A stretch of DNA of 64,000 nucleotides from Plantibacter flavus (lineage in GTDB: Bacteria; Actinomycetota; Actinomycetes; Actinomycetales; Microbacteriaceae), in NCBI RefSeq assembly GCF_900177615.1, contig NZ_FXAP01000002.1:620001-684000 (forward strand), in the 5' to 3' direction. The notes beneath the pieces are model-generated. The model searched no databases. It saw nothing but the letters and a program-made list of their open reading frames with translations, and was not told the DNA's origin. A program made the position numbers and the translations under genes. Shown here piece after piece: positions 43,428 through 51,765 of the stretch (positions within the stretch are counted from its first letter, which is position 1; the number at the start of each line of letters is the position of its first letter).

Positions 43428-45011
43428 GTGGAATCCCAAGCAGAGCAGCGCATTCTCCTCGATGCCCTCGTCAGCTACTCAGACGCATGTACTCTGCCGC
43501 TCCTGACTCCGTCATGCCCCTTCTACTCCGTCGATAGCGGGCGGGCATCGTGCGAGGAGCAGTGCCGAGACATCGCGACCTCGCGCGGAGCCGAACCGCG
43601 CAATGTGCGCAACGGCAACGTCGGCGGGCTCGTCATGCACGGTCGCGAGCTGCCGATCCGTTCGGTTTCAGGAGCCCAGCCGTTCGACGCGGCTGAACAG
43701 CACTTGCGTCAACGCGGACGACCGCTCTCGGAGCAGGGTGTCTCAGCGCTGCTGCTTGGCCTCGAGGAGCAAGTGCTCGGCGCCGTGACGTCCTCCGAGC
43801 AGCCGAATCCGTACATGTCGGAGGTCATTTGGGGTGAACTTAGTCGCCGCGGACTGAACATGGAACGCATCGTGCGAGGTGGACTCACCGCTGAGATCGC
43901 CACTGCAGTGCGGTTGAGTCTGCAGCTCTTCGTTCTGAAACGCGCAGGTCTCACCGCCCCAGGTAACACCAGCGACATCGAGGAAGCGATCTCCGGCACG
44001 GGCCTTCGATGGTTCACCCTGCTCGAAGCAAGCGTTGTCCGCTGGGAAGACGCCAGCGAACGCTCCGCCCTGACCGCTCCCACGCACACGCCCGCAAGAA
44101 TTCGAGAGCTATGGGGACCGCTCCTCGCCGCTGACGTCACCGACATCATGATCGACTCGTTCCTGTCAGGCACCCCCGAATATCACCACGCGATGTCACG
44201 AGAGTTCGCGCTACGGGTCGCGGCATGGTTCGACCATCTCTTCGAGACCGACCTCACCGCGGCGTTCAGTATCACGGCCCCGGAACACGCGGAGATGTTC
44301 ACCGCGCTGCCAATGCATCGCGACGACATCGAGGGCAAGTGGATTTGGGAGCGGTTCACGGTCACCGACCTCGATGATTGGCACGCATCGTCGCTGATCG
44401 AAGAGTGGCGGTGTGACCCCGCCACGATCGCTGCGCTGTGCCCAGACCGCATCCTCAACGAGCGCACCATCGATAATCGGACCGCCGGGGAGCGGGCGCT
44501 CGTCGCTGTCTCTGACGCCCGCCCGAGGATGCCACGATACAAAGGCATCGTGCCGTCGCTCTTCATCTCTGAAGCCGAACAGGCGCTTCGGGAAGGAGCA
44601 TGGGAACGCGCCGCCAAGATCTTCGCCGGCGTGATTGAACTTCGACCGGCGGACGCCGAGGCCTGGAACAACCTGGGCTTCTGTCAGATGGGCGGAATGC
44701 AGTACGAGGCGGCCCTGAAGAGCTTCACGCGCTCCGCTGAACTCCCACGAGGCGGGGGCACGGTCTCCATCGGGAACCGGACCCTCCTCCTGCACCTGCT
44801 CGGGCGTGACGAGGAGGCCCTGGAAGTCTCTAAGCACCTACGATTCGTTCCGCTCGACGCAGATGCTATTCAGGCAGTGCTCTGGGCGCACCCGACAGAA
44901 ACTGGTCAGCTGGAGCTGGTGGATCAAGTGGGCATGATCCCCTATATTCGCGACCTGCGCGCTCACATCGAGAAGGGCGCCTGCGCCCATCCCACCGCCG
45001 GAAACGGCTAG
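43428..45011 (+). CDS. TPR-containing hypothetical protein with an N-terminal cysteine cluster
   Basis: This is a 527-residue soluble protein. Residues 20-46 hold CTLPLLTPSCPF, then SCEEQC: four cysteines that could bind zinc. The middle is helical without recognised domains. A tetratricopeptide pair near residues 385-450 reads WERAAKIFAGVIELRPADAE, then AWNNLGFCQMGGMQYEAALK. The GTG start is 12 bp after the RelE toxin stop and has only a weak site, so it could be co-transcribed with the toxin pair. No function can be assigned. Its end abuts an IS-like terminus. Confidence 0.65.
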   Translation: MESQAEQRILLDALVSYSDACTLPLLTPSCPFYSVDSGRASCEEQCRDIATSRGAEPRNVRNGNVGGLVMHGRELPIRSVSGAQPFDAAEQHLRQRGRPLSEQGVSALLLGLEEQVLGAVTSSEQPNPYMSEVIWGELSRRGLNMERIVRGGLTAEIATAVRLSLQLFVLKRAGLTAPGNTSDIEEAISGTGLRWFTLLEASVVRWEDASERSALTAPTHTPARIRELWGPLLAADVTDIMIDSFLSGTPEYHHAMSREFALRVAAWFDHLFETDLTAAFSITAPEHAEMFTALPMHRDDIEGKWIWERFTVTDLDDWHASSLIEEWRCDPATIAALCPDRILNERTIDNRTAGERALVAVSDARPRMPRYKGIVPSLFISEAEQALREGAWERAAKIFAGVIELRPADAEAWNNLGFCQMGGMQYEAALKSFTRSAELPRGGGTVSIGNRTLLLHLLGRDEEALEVSKHLRFVPLDADAIQAVLWAHPTETGQLELVDQVGMIPYIRDLRAHIEKGACAHPTAGNG

Positions 45012-45234
45012 GGCGTGTCTGAAAAAGGTTGACGGGATCGGCTGAGAGTCTGGAGTCGAGTCGCGGTCTCAGTTGCTTTCTGATGCCCAGTGGTCTCTGA
45101 TCGAGGAGATCTTGCCGAGGCCGACGGCTCGGCCGGGGCGGAAGATCTCGGACGCGAGAACGATGCTCGAGGGCACAATTTACCGGTATCGGCACGGGAT
45201 CAAGGCCGTGACCCCGGAGCCGCGAGACCCGTGA
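45012..45234 (+). pseudogene. IS5-type transposase stub with left end
   Basis: From 45061 the frame reads LLSDAQWSLIEEILPRPTAR, then a PGRKISDARTMLEGTIYRYR segment, the DUF4096 N-terminal domain of IS5-family transposases. It breaks off after RYRHGI, where active elements continue with WRDLP, and stops at 45232-45234. GGCGTGTCTGAAAAAGG just after the TPR gene stop (from 45012) looks like the left terminal repeat. The catalytic DDE part is gone. Confidence 0.7.
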
Positions 45235-45290
45235 AGGCTTGACCGAGGTGTCGCAGCTGACGGATCGTAGGCCCTGATCTAATAGGGGGC

Positions 45291-45590
45291 ATGTTCGTCG
45301 TGATCCTTGATTACCTTGCCGACCTGACAGAAATCGATGCTGCGCTCGCCGACCATGCCACGTGGCTGGACGAGAACTATCGGAGCGGTCTGTTTCTTGC
45401 ATCGGGGCGACGCGAACCACGAACCGGTGGAGTAATCCTCGCCGCTGGACTTCGCGAAGATCTTGAGAACGCGGTCGCAGCCGACCCTTTCGCGCAGAGG
45501 CGGCTTGCCCGCCACACAGTGATCGAGTTCCACCCGTCGAAGTTCGGGGGCGCGCTGAATGTAGAACAAGTGAAGGCCGCCCTCAACTGA
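45291..45590 (+). CDS. YciI-family protein
   Basis: This is a 99-residue ferredoxin-like protein of the YciI/YCII superfamily. Family marks are the start MFVVILDYLADLTEIDAALA, DHATWLDENY with the conserved His, GLFLASGRREPRTGGVILA and DPFAQRRLARHTVIEFHPSKF. Members are small putative dehydrogenase/isomerase-like enzymes or stress proteins, with no defined substrate here. AGGGGG lies unusually close to the ATG. Confidence 0.85.
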   Translation: MFVVILDYLADLTEIDAALADHATWLDENYRSGLFLASGRREPRTGGVILAAGLREDLENAVAADPFAQRRLARHTVIEFHPSKFGGALNVEQVKAALN

Positions 45591-45989
45591 GCCGACCCCA
45601 CAACAACCGATCTGGAGCTTTCGCGGACCCTGTCTCCGCGCTTCTCGAAGGGGTGGCGGGCGCTGTAGCAAGTTTTCGGCCGCGAGTCACGAATCCAGTT
45701 GCAGTGTCGCTTCGCGAGGTGCGCATCGACCTTGAGTTCGATGATGCGGAGCTCTCGACTGAGAGACACGGACGGTGTCGTGCGAATCATCCGATCGTCC
45801 TCGTCCTCTTCGTGCAAGGCGAGCCGCCGCAGCAGATCAGTGTCAAAAGGAGGTTGACCGTAGGCGTCGTGAACGACATTCGCGAGGGCGCAGTCCGACG
45901 CGATCTTGAGCTGCGTGCCCAGTACAAGTTTGTGCTACCTTGTCAGCACAAGGCGCACTGCGCTCCGTTCGACGTTCTGCGAGGTACCG
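45591..45989. other. Intergenic region carrying an operator
   Basis: A plus-strand frame from 45653 has fair codon usage but no start site and no family. The only clear signal is the inverted repeat at 45930-45951 before the membrane-protein gene. Confidence 0.4.
45930..45951. promoter_or_regulatory. GntR (YtrA-type) operator candidate
   Basis: TTGTGCT (45930-45936) and AGCACAA (45945-45951) are a perfect 7-bp inverted repeat with an 8-bp spacer, 39 bp before the membrane-protein ATG. A second repeat, ACAAG/CTTGT (45924-45928 and 45939-45943), overlaps it. Autorepression by the GntR protein encoded at 47015-47386 is likely. Confidence 0.55.
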
Positions 45990-47018
45990 ATGCTCACGAC
46001 ACTCCTCATGCTGCTGTTCGAGGTCAAGCAGATCCTGCCCTTCGAGAACGCGCTGACCTTCGGGCTGGCGATCTTCGCGCTGTCCTGGGTGCGCCCGCGT
46101 CGCATCGTCTCGTTGCCCGAGCGAGGCTTCCGTCATGCCGTGCTCTGCTGGGCAGGGACGGCGGGTGCTGTCGCGATCGTGGCCACCGCGATCCTCGCGA
46201 GTGCTCTGAACGTCGGCGTGTACGACGCGTCCGGATACGACGGTTGGTGGCGGCGACCGGCGCCGCTGGCCGTGGCGACCCTCGTGATCGTGATCGCGGC
46301 GCTCGTCCTGCGTCGTGTCCCCGTGCCCGCGCCGGGTGAGCGAGCGATCACGCCGCAGCGTGCGTGGAACACCTTCGCACCGCGGGGGTCGCTGTGGATC
46401 GCGGGCATCGCGGCGTCGCTCGCCCTCCTGACCGCGACCTGGCAGATCGCCAGTGCGACGTCGGCGCCTGAGAACGGCCAGTTCTTCGGACACGTCCCCG
46501 ACTATTCGCCCCTGCCGATCTACACGGACTTCAACAACGGGTTCGGCTACGTGTCCGGCTCGGGATGGCCGAACCACCTCGCCACGGTCATCGTCATCCT
46601 GCTCGCGGCACTGACGCTCGTCCTCGTGCTCCGCACCGACGCCAACCGGCCGATCCTCGCCCGGTCCACCGCGCCAAGTGTCCGCCCGGACCGCGAGTCG
46701 ACCGCCCGGGTGTTCACGCTCATCATGCTCGCCGGCGTCACCGCCACGCTCGGCGCGCTCTGGATGCACGTGGGCTCGGCCGGGACATCGCTCGTCGGAA
46801 TCGACGAGTACTGGGTGTCGGAGAACGTCTCGAACACGCGCCTGTTCATCGACGGCGGATACAGCGCGATCGCCCGGCCGATGAACCTCGCCGGCTACGT
46901 CCTCCAGGGAGCCGGTGTCGCTCTGGCACTCCGAATCGCGGTGGACACCATCAGAGCCGCGCTCGCCACACGAACGCGCTCCGACGCGGACGTCCAGTTC
47001 GCCGGGTCGGCTCGATGA
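45990..47018 (+). CDS. Multi-spanning membrane protein, function unknown
   Basis: This is a 342-residue protein with about six membrane helices (near residues 12-30, 48-75, 92-110, 132-150, 195-215 and 245-265) and a long loop containing GQFFGHVPDYSPLPIYTDFN. GAGG precedes the ATG. Its stop overlaps the start of a small GntR/YtrA-type regulator gene. Membrane protein plus YtrA regulator pairs usually respond to envelope stress or cell-wall antibiotics; that is an inference here. Confidence 0.75.
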   Translation: MLTTLLMLLFEVKQILPFENALTFGLAIFALSWVRPRRIVSLPERGFRHAVLCWAGTAGAVAIVATAILASALNVGVYDASGYDGWWRRPAPLAVATLVIVIAALVLRRVPVPAPGERAITPQRAWNTFAPRGSLWIAGIAASLALLTATWQIASATSAPENGQFFGHVPDYSPLPIYTDFNNGFGYVSGSGWPNHLATVIVILLAALTLVLVLRTDANRPILARSTAPSVRPDRESTARVFTLIMLAGVTATLGALWMHVGSAGTSLVGIDEYWVSENVSNTRLFIDGGYSAIARPMNLAGYVLQGAGVALALRIAVDTIRAALATRTRSDADVQFAGSAR

Positions 47019-47386
47019 ACCACCTGTCGGCCGACGAGATCACCGAACTCTTCCGCGGCGCGATCCGGTCAGGGCTGCTGGGAGACGGCGAACGCCTCCC
47101 GACGGTGCGGCAGACCGCACGGGACTTCGCGGTCGCCCAAGCCACGGCGGCGAAGGCATATCGCGCGCTCGAACAGGAGGGTCTCGTCGTGACCCGGACC
47201 GCGGCCGGCACCCGCGTCGCCCCCGGAGCCTCGCGGGCACCGCAAGCGGTCATCGAACGGGCGCGTGCGCTCATCGAGGCGAGCGACGCGGCCGGGGTGG
47301 CCGTCGAAGACGTCCTGGCGATCGTCCGTGCGATCGCGAACCGTCGTGTCGAGGAGCCGTCGACGACGGACAGGGCTGAACGCTGA
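47015..47386 (+). CDS. GntR-family regulator, YtrA type
   Basis: This is a 123-residue regulator consisting of the winged helix (ADEITELFRGAIRSGLLGDG, ERLPTVRQTARDFAVAQATA, KAYRALEQEGLVVTR) plus a short C-terminal helical dimerisation tail, the YtrA layout. The start overlaps the membrane-protein stop (ATGA). The inverted repeat at 45930-45951 is the probable operator. Confidence 0.88.
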   Translation: MNHLSADEITELFRGAIRSGLLGDGERLPTVRQTARDFAVAQATAAKAYRALEQEGLVVTRTAAGTRVAPGASRAPQAVIERARALIEASDAAGVAVEDVLAIVRAIANRRVEEPSTTDRAER

Positions 47387-48290
47387 CGGAGCCGTGCTGC
47401 CCTCCGAGAGGGGACGATGGACTCGAGACCGCCGCGAGCCTCATCGAACTCGCAGCTGCGCATCCAGGACCCGAACGCAACGAAGCGCTCGTACTCGTAG
47501 AACGCCTCGACGAGGAAGCTGCATCAGCGACCCCATCCGTTGGGCTACCCCAAGCTCTCGACTCACCACGCGCTCGAGGCGCTTGCGTCAGCGAATGCAC
47601 CCATCGACAAAAACCAGCTAGCCGCGACAAGCTACGGGACCGACATCCTGCGACAGTGCGCGTCGAGATCCATGCATCGACAGAAGTACGCGAGCTGAAA
47701 TAGAGCTGCGTGGAGGAGACGGCCAGGCGAACGGCTCGACAACCGAAGGTTCCCTGCACGGCCTGAAGAAGAGGCTGAATTCGCCGTCGCCAGCAGCTGC
47801 CGCCATGCCGGGTCCGTGTGGACGCCCGTGAAGAAGATCAAGGCCGTTCGGGCGCACCAGGCGAAGCAGCATTACCAAGCGCCACCAGATGACCCCATCT
47901 CGGGCCTGAGATCCGCGGATTCGCGCGGACTTGTGCAGAGCGACACTTTATTTGAGCAGCCTCAGCGACACTTTATTTGACACACCGCTCGCTCACTGGG
48001 CGCACGGCGACACTTTGCGTGGCCGTTCACAGTAAGTGTGAACGCCCATCACAATGTGTCGTTGGCCAGCGTAAAGTGTCGTTTCTTTGCTCCGACCGAC
48101 TGTCCAGGCCGAATGTGACGCTCTGGCTCAGGGCATCACATCGACATTCAGGCTTCACTCCTGCGTGAGAACTGGTGCTGTCGTTTGCTGACGAGGACTG
48201 GTCAAGAGTCGAATCACTTGACGATGCTCGGGCGGTTGTGAGCCCGGGGTGACAGGTGAAGTGGCCTGTGGCCCATGCTGAACCGGCTGC
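47387..48290. other. Gene-poor stretch with degenerate frames and a repeat copy
   Basis: The DNA after the GntR stop keeps coding-like composition for about 300 bp in the same frame (ETAASLIELAAAHPGPERNE and following) without a start, perhaps a fusion scar. From 47878 it contains repeat copy A. The rest up to the minus-strand HEPN gene shows nothing recognisable. Confidence 0.4.
47878..48081 (+). repeat. Dispersed repeat, copy A (possible IS21-type end)
   Basis: Three GCGACACTTT motifs at 47940, 47965 and 48007 are spaced 25 and 42 bp apart. A hairpin GTTCACA/TGTGAAC (48025-48043) follows, then inverted motifs AATGTGTCG (48053-48061) and TAAAGTGTCG (48072-48081). The leading part (AGCGCCACCAGATG..., ATCCGCGGA) is shared with copies B and C. 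Multiple transposase-binding repeats at the ends are typical of IS21-family elements; no transposase remains. Confidence 0.65.
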
Positions 48291-49907
48291 TCAGTCGAGG
48301 AGCAGGTGGAGGGGTCGCGCGCCGGTGGTGCCGACCAGGCTGAGCTCATTCTGTGCTCGAGCCGCGAGCGCAAGAGGGGACACAGGGTTCTTGCCCTGCT
48401 CGGCGTTTACCACTCGGTCGAGTGCTGCAGCCACGAGCACCGGGGCGGTTCTCACGCTGACGCCGAGTGTGACGGAGTCAAATTTTGCTGCGTGCATGAT
48501 GAAATTGCGGTGGTAGTACAGGCGCCGGCAGACACTGTTGTAGTAGTTCCGAACTCGTTCGAGAACGCCCACCGGGTCTGCGGCAAGTTGAATATAGCGG
48601 GCGGCGGCCGCGCGATCCGCCGCTGACTCGAATCCTGGGTCACCTGCGTTAGCTAGATGTTCAGCCATCAGACGCGCTTGATCCGCACTGGGGAGTCCTT
48701 GAAGCGCGTCAAAGAGCTCGCCAGATCCGTGGTCCGCCCAAGCGCGGGCCAGGTCTCCGACTTCTGCTCGGGGGAAACTGCACGTAATGATGTCAGAGAG
48801 CCTGTCGGCGACATCGGTCCCCTTGCCGCCCGGTCGTCCGAGGAGGCCTTCAGCAGCAGCCCAAACAGAGGCGATGGATGCTCCGCGGATCTCGCCGCTA
48901 TGGGAGGCGAGGAGCCCGATCGCTCCATCCAAGCGTTGGCCACTGTCGGCCCCTCCGACAAACAGCCGGCTCCGCTGGATAGCGGGCACACGAATGGAGC
49001 GGCGATCCTCGAGAGGAGTGCGTATCTTGTTGGCTGTTGCGTCGATCACGTCGGCCTCGAACTCGATCTTGTCTCCCTGGCCGTATCCCAGTTGGACCCT
49101 CGCCACCAGTTTCTGCTGCCACTCGAGCAGCTCATACATCGCGGCGTGAGGGTCGCGAGCTTCGGCGCTCCACTCGATGGCGCCAGCGCCGGCGCGTGGC
49201 ACGGGCCGGCGCTTTGGGTTGTTCGCTGCTCGAAAGCGCTTGGTGTAAGTGTCGGAGTCCAGCCAGTGTTCCTTGAGCGCCTCTCTCACCTCGAGTGGGG
49301 CTCGGACGACGCCCACACAGAAGGTAAAGGTACGTCGCGACTGGACCAGCATCTCTCTACCCCGTCGCAGCACAGCGGCCAGCTCGACCTTCCGCCCTTG
49401 GGCCACCAACCAACCGTGGACGTGATTCCGGTGGAATCCCTCGTCCAAGAGGTGCGCGACCAGAAGGCGTGACGCCAGCTCGACCTGCTCTGGTGCGATA
49501 CCGACTGACTCGACGTGTTCGATCCACCTCAGGACGTACCCGGTTCGGCTTCGCGCAGCGAGGGCGACGGTTCGGTCCAGAAGCTGCTGGAGATCGGGAG
49601 TTGGCTTCGACTTGGCGTTGCCGGACGGTCGTAGCTGCCGGAGTAGCTCGTGCAGAGCCTCTCGGACGGTCTGGTCGCCGACGCCCGGGTCGCGGAGCAC
49701 CTGCGTCATCGTGGTGTTGATGATGTCCTTCATCGCCTCGTCAGAGGTAAGCGAACCGTCCCATGTAGCCAGAACCGCCTCGATGACTTCATCGAGAAGC
49801 ACGAGCGTTCCGGGCTGCCAGAGACCGCGATGCCAAGCGGTGCGGCTGTCAGCCAGCTCCCTCATGCGGGCCAGCACAAGTTCACCAGTTGTCGATTGAT
49901 TTTCCAC
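48291..49907 (-). CDS. Large protein with C-terminal HEPN-like motif
   Basis: This is a 538-residue soluble protein. The C-terminal helix contains YYHRNFIMHA (about residues 465-473), an RN-x3-H motif as in HEPN/ApeA-like abortive-infection proteins, preceded by a helical domain (LFVGGADSGQRLDGAIGLLA, SIASVWAAAEGLLG). The N-terminal 280 residues are helical, without a recognised domain. The GTG start lies next to a divergent small gene and has no clear ribosome-binding site. An antiphage RNase is plausible from motif and neighbourhood, not proven. Confidence 0.65.
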   Translation of the reverse strand: MENQSTTGELVLARMRELADSRTAWHRGLWQPGTLVLLDEVIEAVLATWDGSLTSDEAMKDIINTTMTQVLRDPGVGDQTVREALHELLRQLRPSGNAKSKPTPDLQQLLDRTVALAARSRTGYVLRWIEHVESVGIAPEQVELASRLLVAHLLDEGFHRNHVHGWLVAQGRKVELAAVLRRGREMLVQSRRTFTFCVGVVRAPLEVREALKEHWLDSDTYTKRFRAANNPKRRPVPRAGAGAIEWSAEARDPHAAMYELLEWQQKLVARVQLGYGQGDKIEFEADVIDATANKIRTPLEDRRSIRVPAIQRSRLFVGGADSGQRLDGAIGLLASHSGEIRGASIASVWAAAEGLLGRPGGKGTDVADRLSDIITCSFPRAEVGDLARAWADHGSGELFDALQGLPSADQARLMAEHLANAGDPGFESAADRAAAARYIQLAADPVGVLERVRNYYNSVCRRLYYHRNFIMHAAKFDSVTLGVSVRTAPVLVAAALDRVVNAEQGKNPVSPLALAARAQNELSLVGTTGARPLHLLLD

Positions 49908-50073
49908 GTTGTGTGTGTATCCTTGCGGTAGAGCGCGAGCTCGTTATTCTGACAGACGGGAGTCGCCCCTCGGGGCCGCTCCCGTCTTTACTTTGTCGGG
50001 CAGTGGTCACACTGTGTCACATACCTTCGATGTCTACTGCGATGCCACAGTGCGAGAGCGTGCGTGTTTCGAC

Positions 50074-50460
50074 ATGGTGATCGCGCTCAAGTGTGCCGTG
50101 AATCGCCCTACACGCTTCGGCGCGAGACCGGAGCGCCCAGCCCGAGTAGGCGCACCCCCGCAAGAACCCGAGAAGTCGGGGCGTCACGGCGATCCAGTAG
50201 TAGTAATCAGCCGAGACTCGGGCGGTGCGACCGACGGAGGTCTAACCTCCGCGTTCAATCCTGCTCACATCATCCGCGCAACGGTGCGCCAGGCGACCAA
50301 GGATGGAAGCTACGTAGCAACGCTGCATGACGTAAGTGGCCAGTCCTTCAAGTTCAACCTCGGCCCGAACGGGATGACCGAGGACCAGATTGCACAGGCA
50401 CTGGAACAGCTGTTCAAGCTCTCATCGATCGAGTATCTGAAGCCGACGGTGACCGATTAG
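50074..50460 (+). CDS. Hypothetical protein, start uncertain
   Basis: The C-terminal 65 residues look genuinely coding: AHIIRATVRQATKDGSYVAT, LHDVSGQSFKFNLGPN, MTEDQIAQALEQLFKLSS. This could be a small alpha/beta protein. Upstream the frame is less convincing and runs open back to 49909; none of the possible starts has a good ribosome-binding site. It is divergent from the HEPN-motif gene and ends just before a perfect terminator. Confidence 0.45.
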   Translation: MVIALKCAVNRPTRFGARPERPARVGAPPQEPEKSGRHGDPVVVISRDSGGATDGGLTSAFNPAHIIRATVRQATKDGSYVATLHDVSGQSFKFNLGPNGMTEDQIAQALEQLFKLSSIEYLKPTVTD

Positions 50461-50534
50461 TTATCCACAGAGGAAACGCTCAGACTGTCGTAATCCGGTG
50501 TTATCTACGTATTTCAGTCGGGTAGTTATCCACA
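50461..50534. promoter_or_regulatory. Two perfect DnaA-box sequences
   Basis: TTATCCACA occurs at 50461-50469 and 50526-50534, both on the plus strand, with a related TTATCTACG at 50501-50509. The sequence equals the consensus high-affinity DnaA box. No replication gene is nearby. Confidence 0.4.
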
Positions 50535-50536
50535 GG

Positions 50537-50565
50537 CGGGGCGGCTTCCGAGCCGCCCCGTTTCT
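50537..50565 (+). terminator. Rho-independent terminator
   Basis: CGGGGCGGCT (50537-50546), loop TCCG, AGCCGCCCCG (50551-50560), then TTTCT. This is a perfect 10-bp stem with a tetraloop and a short T-run, following the small hypothetical gene. Confidence 0.85.
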
Positions 50566-50611
50566 GCAGCCTGCGGACGATCCGAAGGCCCCTAGATGAA
50601 CGGACGTGGTC

Positions 50612-51199
50612 ATGGGTAAGGCGAGTAACAGGAAGCGTGACAGACGTCTCGCACGCGCCGAAGAGGAAGCGCCGGAGATGTGGGCTGACGGGCGACCCGA
50701 GGATTGGGGCAAGCAGGTCCGTCAAGCCATGCTCGACACCCTCGACCTGATCGAACAGCTGCGCGCCGAGCATCGGCTCGATGACCTCCCGCAGTACAAG
50801 AACTATCCAGCCGGATCGTGCGGCATCACTTCGTACACCGTTGGGATGGTGCTGCTCGATCGGGGCCTGAATGACGGCGACGGACAATGGTTCCTGGTCG
50901 ACACGAACGACTCTGGACCAGAGACCGCGACGCACACCTGGCTGGAATATCGGATCGGGACAGAAGCGGTCTACTCCGTCGACCCGTCCATCGGCCAGTT
51001 CCCCGGGATTCGCAAGACGCCGTGGGTCGGGCGTGGCACATCTCCTGCAGCCAAACGGTTCACAGGCCGCTGGCCTCTGCAGCCGGTCAAGACCGCAGAT
51101 CAAGAATGGGCGAAACCGTCCTATCTCGAATCGCTGCAGCGCGTTCGGGAACGCTTGGAACAGTCGACTCGGCAGCCACTAGTGTCGGGGCATGAATGA
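50612..51199 (+). CDS. Hypothetical protein with a Cys-His-Asp papain/NlpC-like layout
   Basis: This is a 195-residue protein. It starts with a basic peptide MGKASNRKRDRRLAR, then a helix, then GSCGITSYTVGMVLLD (Cys near residue 70), TATHTWLEYRIGTEAVYSVD (His near 110, Asp near 123) and SIGQFPG. The order and spacing Cys-helix, His-strand, Asp resemble papain-fold or transglutaminase-like enzymes. I preferred ATG 50612 to GTG 50606. The next gene overlaps its stop. The shared N-terminal peptide with the gene at 51490 suggests a functional set. Confidence 0.6.
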   Translation: MGKASNRKRDRRLARAEEEAPEMWADGRPEDWGKQVRQAMLDTLDLIEQLRAEHRLDDLPQYKNYPAGSCGITSYTVGMVLLDRGLNDGDGQWFLVDTNDSGPETATHTWLEYRIGTEAVYSVDPSIGQFPGIRKTPWVGRGTSPAAKRFTGRWPLQPVKTADQEWAKPSYLESLQRVRERLEQSTRQPLVSGHE

Positions 51200-51485
51200 C
51201 TCTCAGTTGCCTATCGTCAAGCAGTTCACCTATACCGATTTCGCGATCCTTCTCGCGACGGTGGAGCATTCGTCTCCGCTAGACGGCAACTCGGGTGACT
51301 CATCCGTGCGCTTCAATGTCCAAGGCGGGTCGATCTGGCTCGGAACAGAGGAGCGAGACTCCGAATCGCAACGGGATTTCACCATTCAGCTCAGCGGCAC
51401 CAGCGAACACCAGATCCTTGCGCGCGCGTTCCGCGAGATTGCGGATCAGCTCGACGCAGCACCCGTTCGCGGACAGGCGGGCTGA
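51192..51485 (+). CDS. Small hypothetical protein in the Cys-His-Asp unit
   Basis: This is a 97-residue acidic protein (start MNDSQLPIVKQFTYTDFAIL) with a beta-rich middle (RFNVQGGSIWLGTEERDSES, FTIQLSGTSEHQI) and a C-terminal helix. The start overlaps the end of the upstream gene and the third gene begins 4 bp after its stop. Size and charge would fit an immunity or antitoxin partner, but that is a guess from position. Confidence 0.5.
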   Translation: MNDSQLPIVKQFTYTDFAILLATVEHSSPLDGNSGDSSVRFNVQGGSIWLGTEERDSESQRDFTIQLSGTSEHQILARAFREIADQLDAAPVRGQAG

Positions 51486-51489
51486 GCGC

Positions 51490-51765
51490 ATGGGAAAGGC
51501 CAGCCGGATCAAGCGCGAGCGCGGCAGCGTCATCACGGCCACGCACGAACCCAAAGTGCCGCAGAACTGGCCGGACGGGCACGTTGGCGTCGAGCTGACA
51601 GGCAGCGATGACGCCGAGTGCATCGTTGTGACTATCCACGGCGTGCGGCACTACCTCCATTCCTCGACGGCCTATGAGCTGAGCAAGATGCTCGACTCAC
51701 GGATTGAGGAGTGGGACAGCTACGCCAAGTCGCAAGGAGCGCCAGGCGTCCTGGACGTCGACTAG
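51490..51765 (+). CDS. Small hypothetical protein with the MGKAS N-terminal motif
   Basis: This is a 91-residue protein starting MGKASRIKRERGSVITATHE, almost the same basic peptide as the protein at 50612. The rest is a beta-strand/helix segment (GHVGVELTGSDDAECIVVTI, HGVRHYLHSSTAYELSKMLD). It is the third gene of a tightly packed unit. The MGKAS(R/N)xKR peptide is frequent at the start of unrelated actinobacterial proteins; its role is unknown. Confidence 0.55.
   Translation: MGKASRIKRERGSVITATHEPKVPQNWPDGHVGVELTGSDDAECIVVTIHGVRHYLHSSTAYELSKMLDSRIEEWDSYAKSQGAPGVLDVD

Noticed and set aside
45843-46769. A 308-codon minus-strand open frame
   Set aside because: It lies antisense to the six-helix membrane-protein gene, and its product is a His/Arg/Asp-rich low-complexity shadow without a ribosome-binding site.
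47878-48081. CRISPR array from the regularly spaced GCGACACTTT motifs
   Set aside because: The motifs are only about 10 bp, the spacing is 25 and 42 bp, the intervening DNA is shared between the three copies, and no cas gene is present.
50461-50534. Chromosomal replication origin
   Set aside because: Only two perfect DnaA boxes are present and none of dnaA, dnaN, rpmH or parAB lies nearby.
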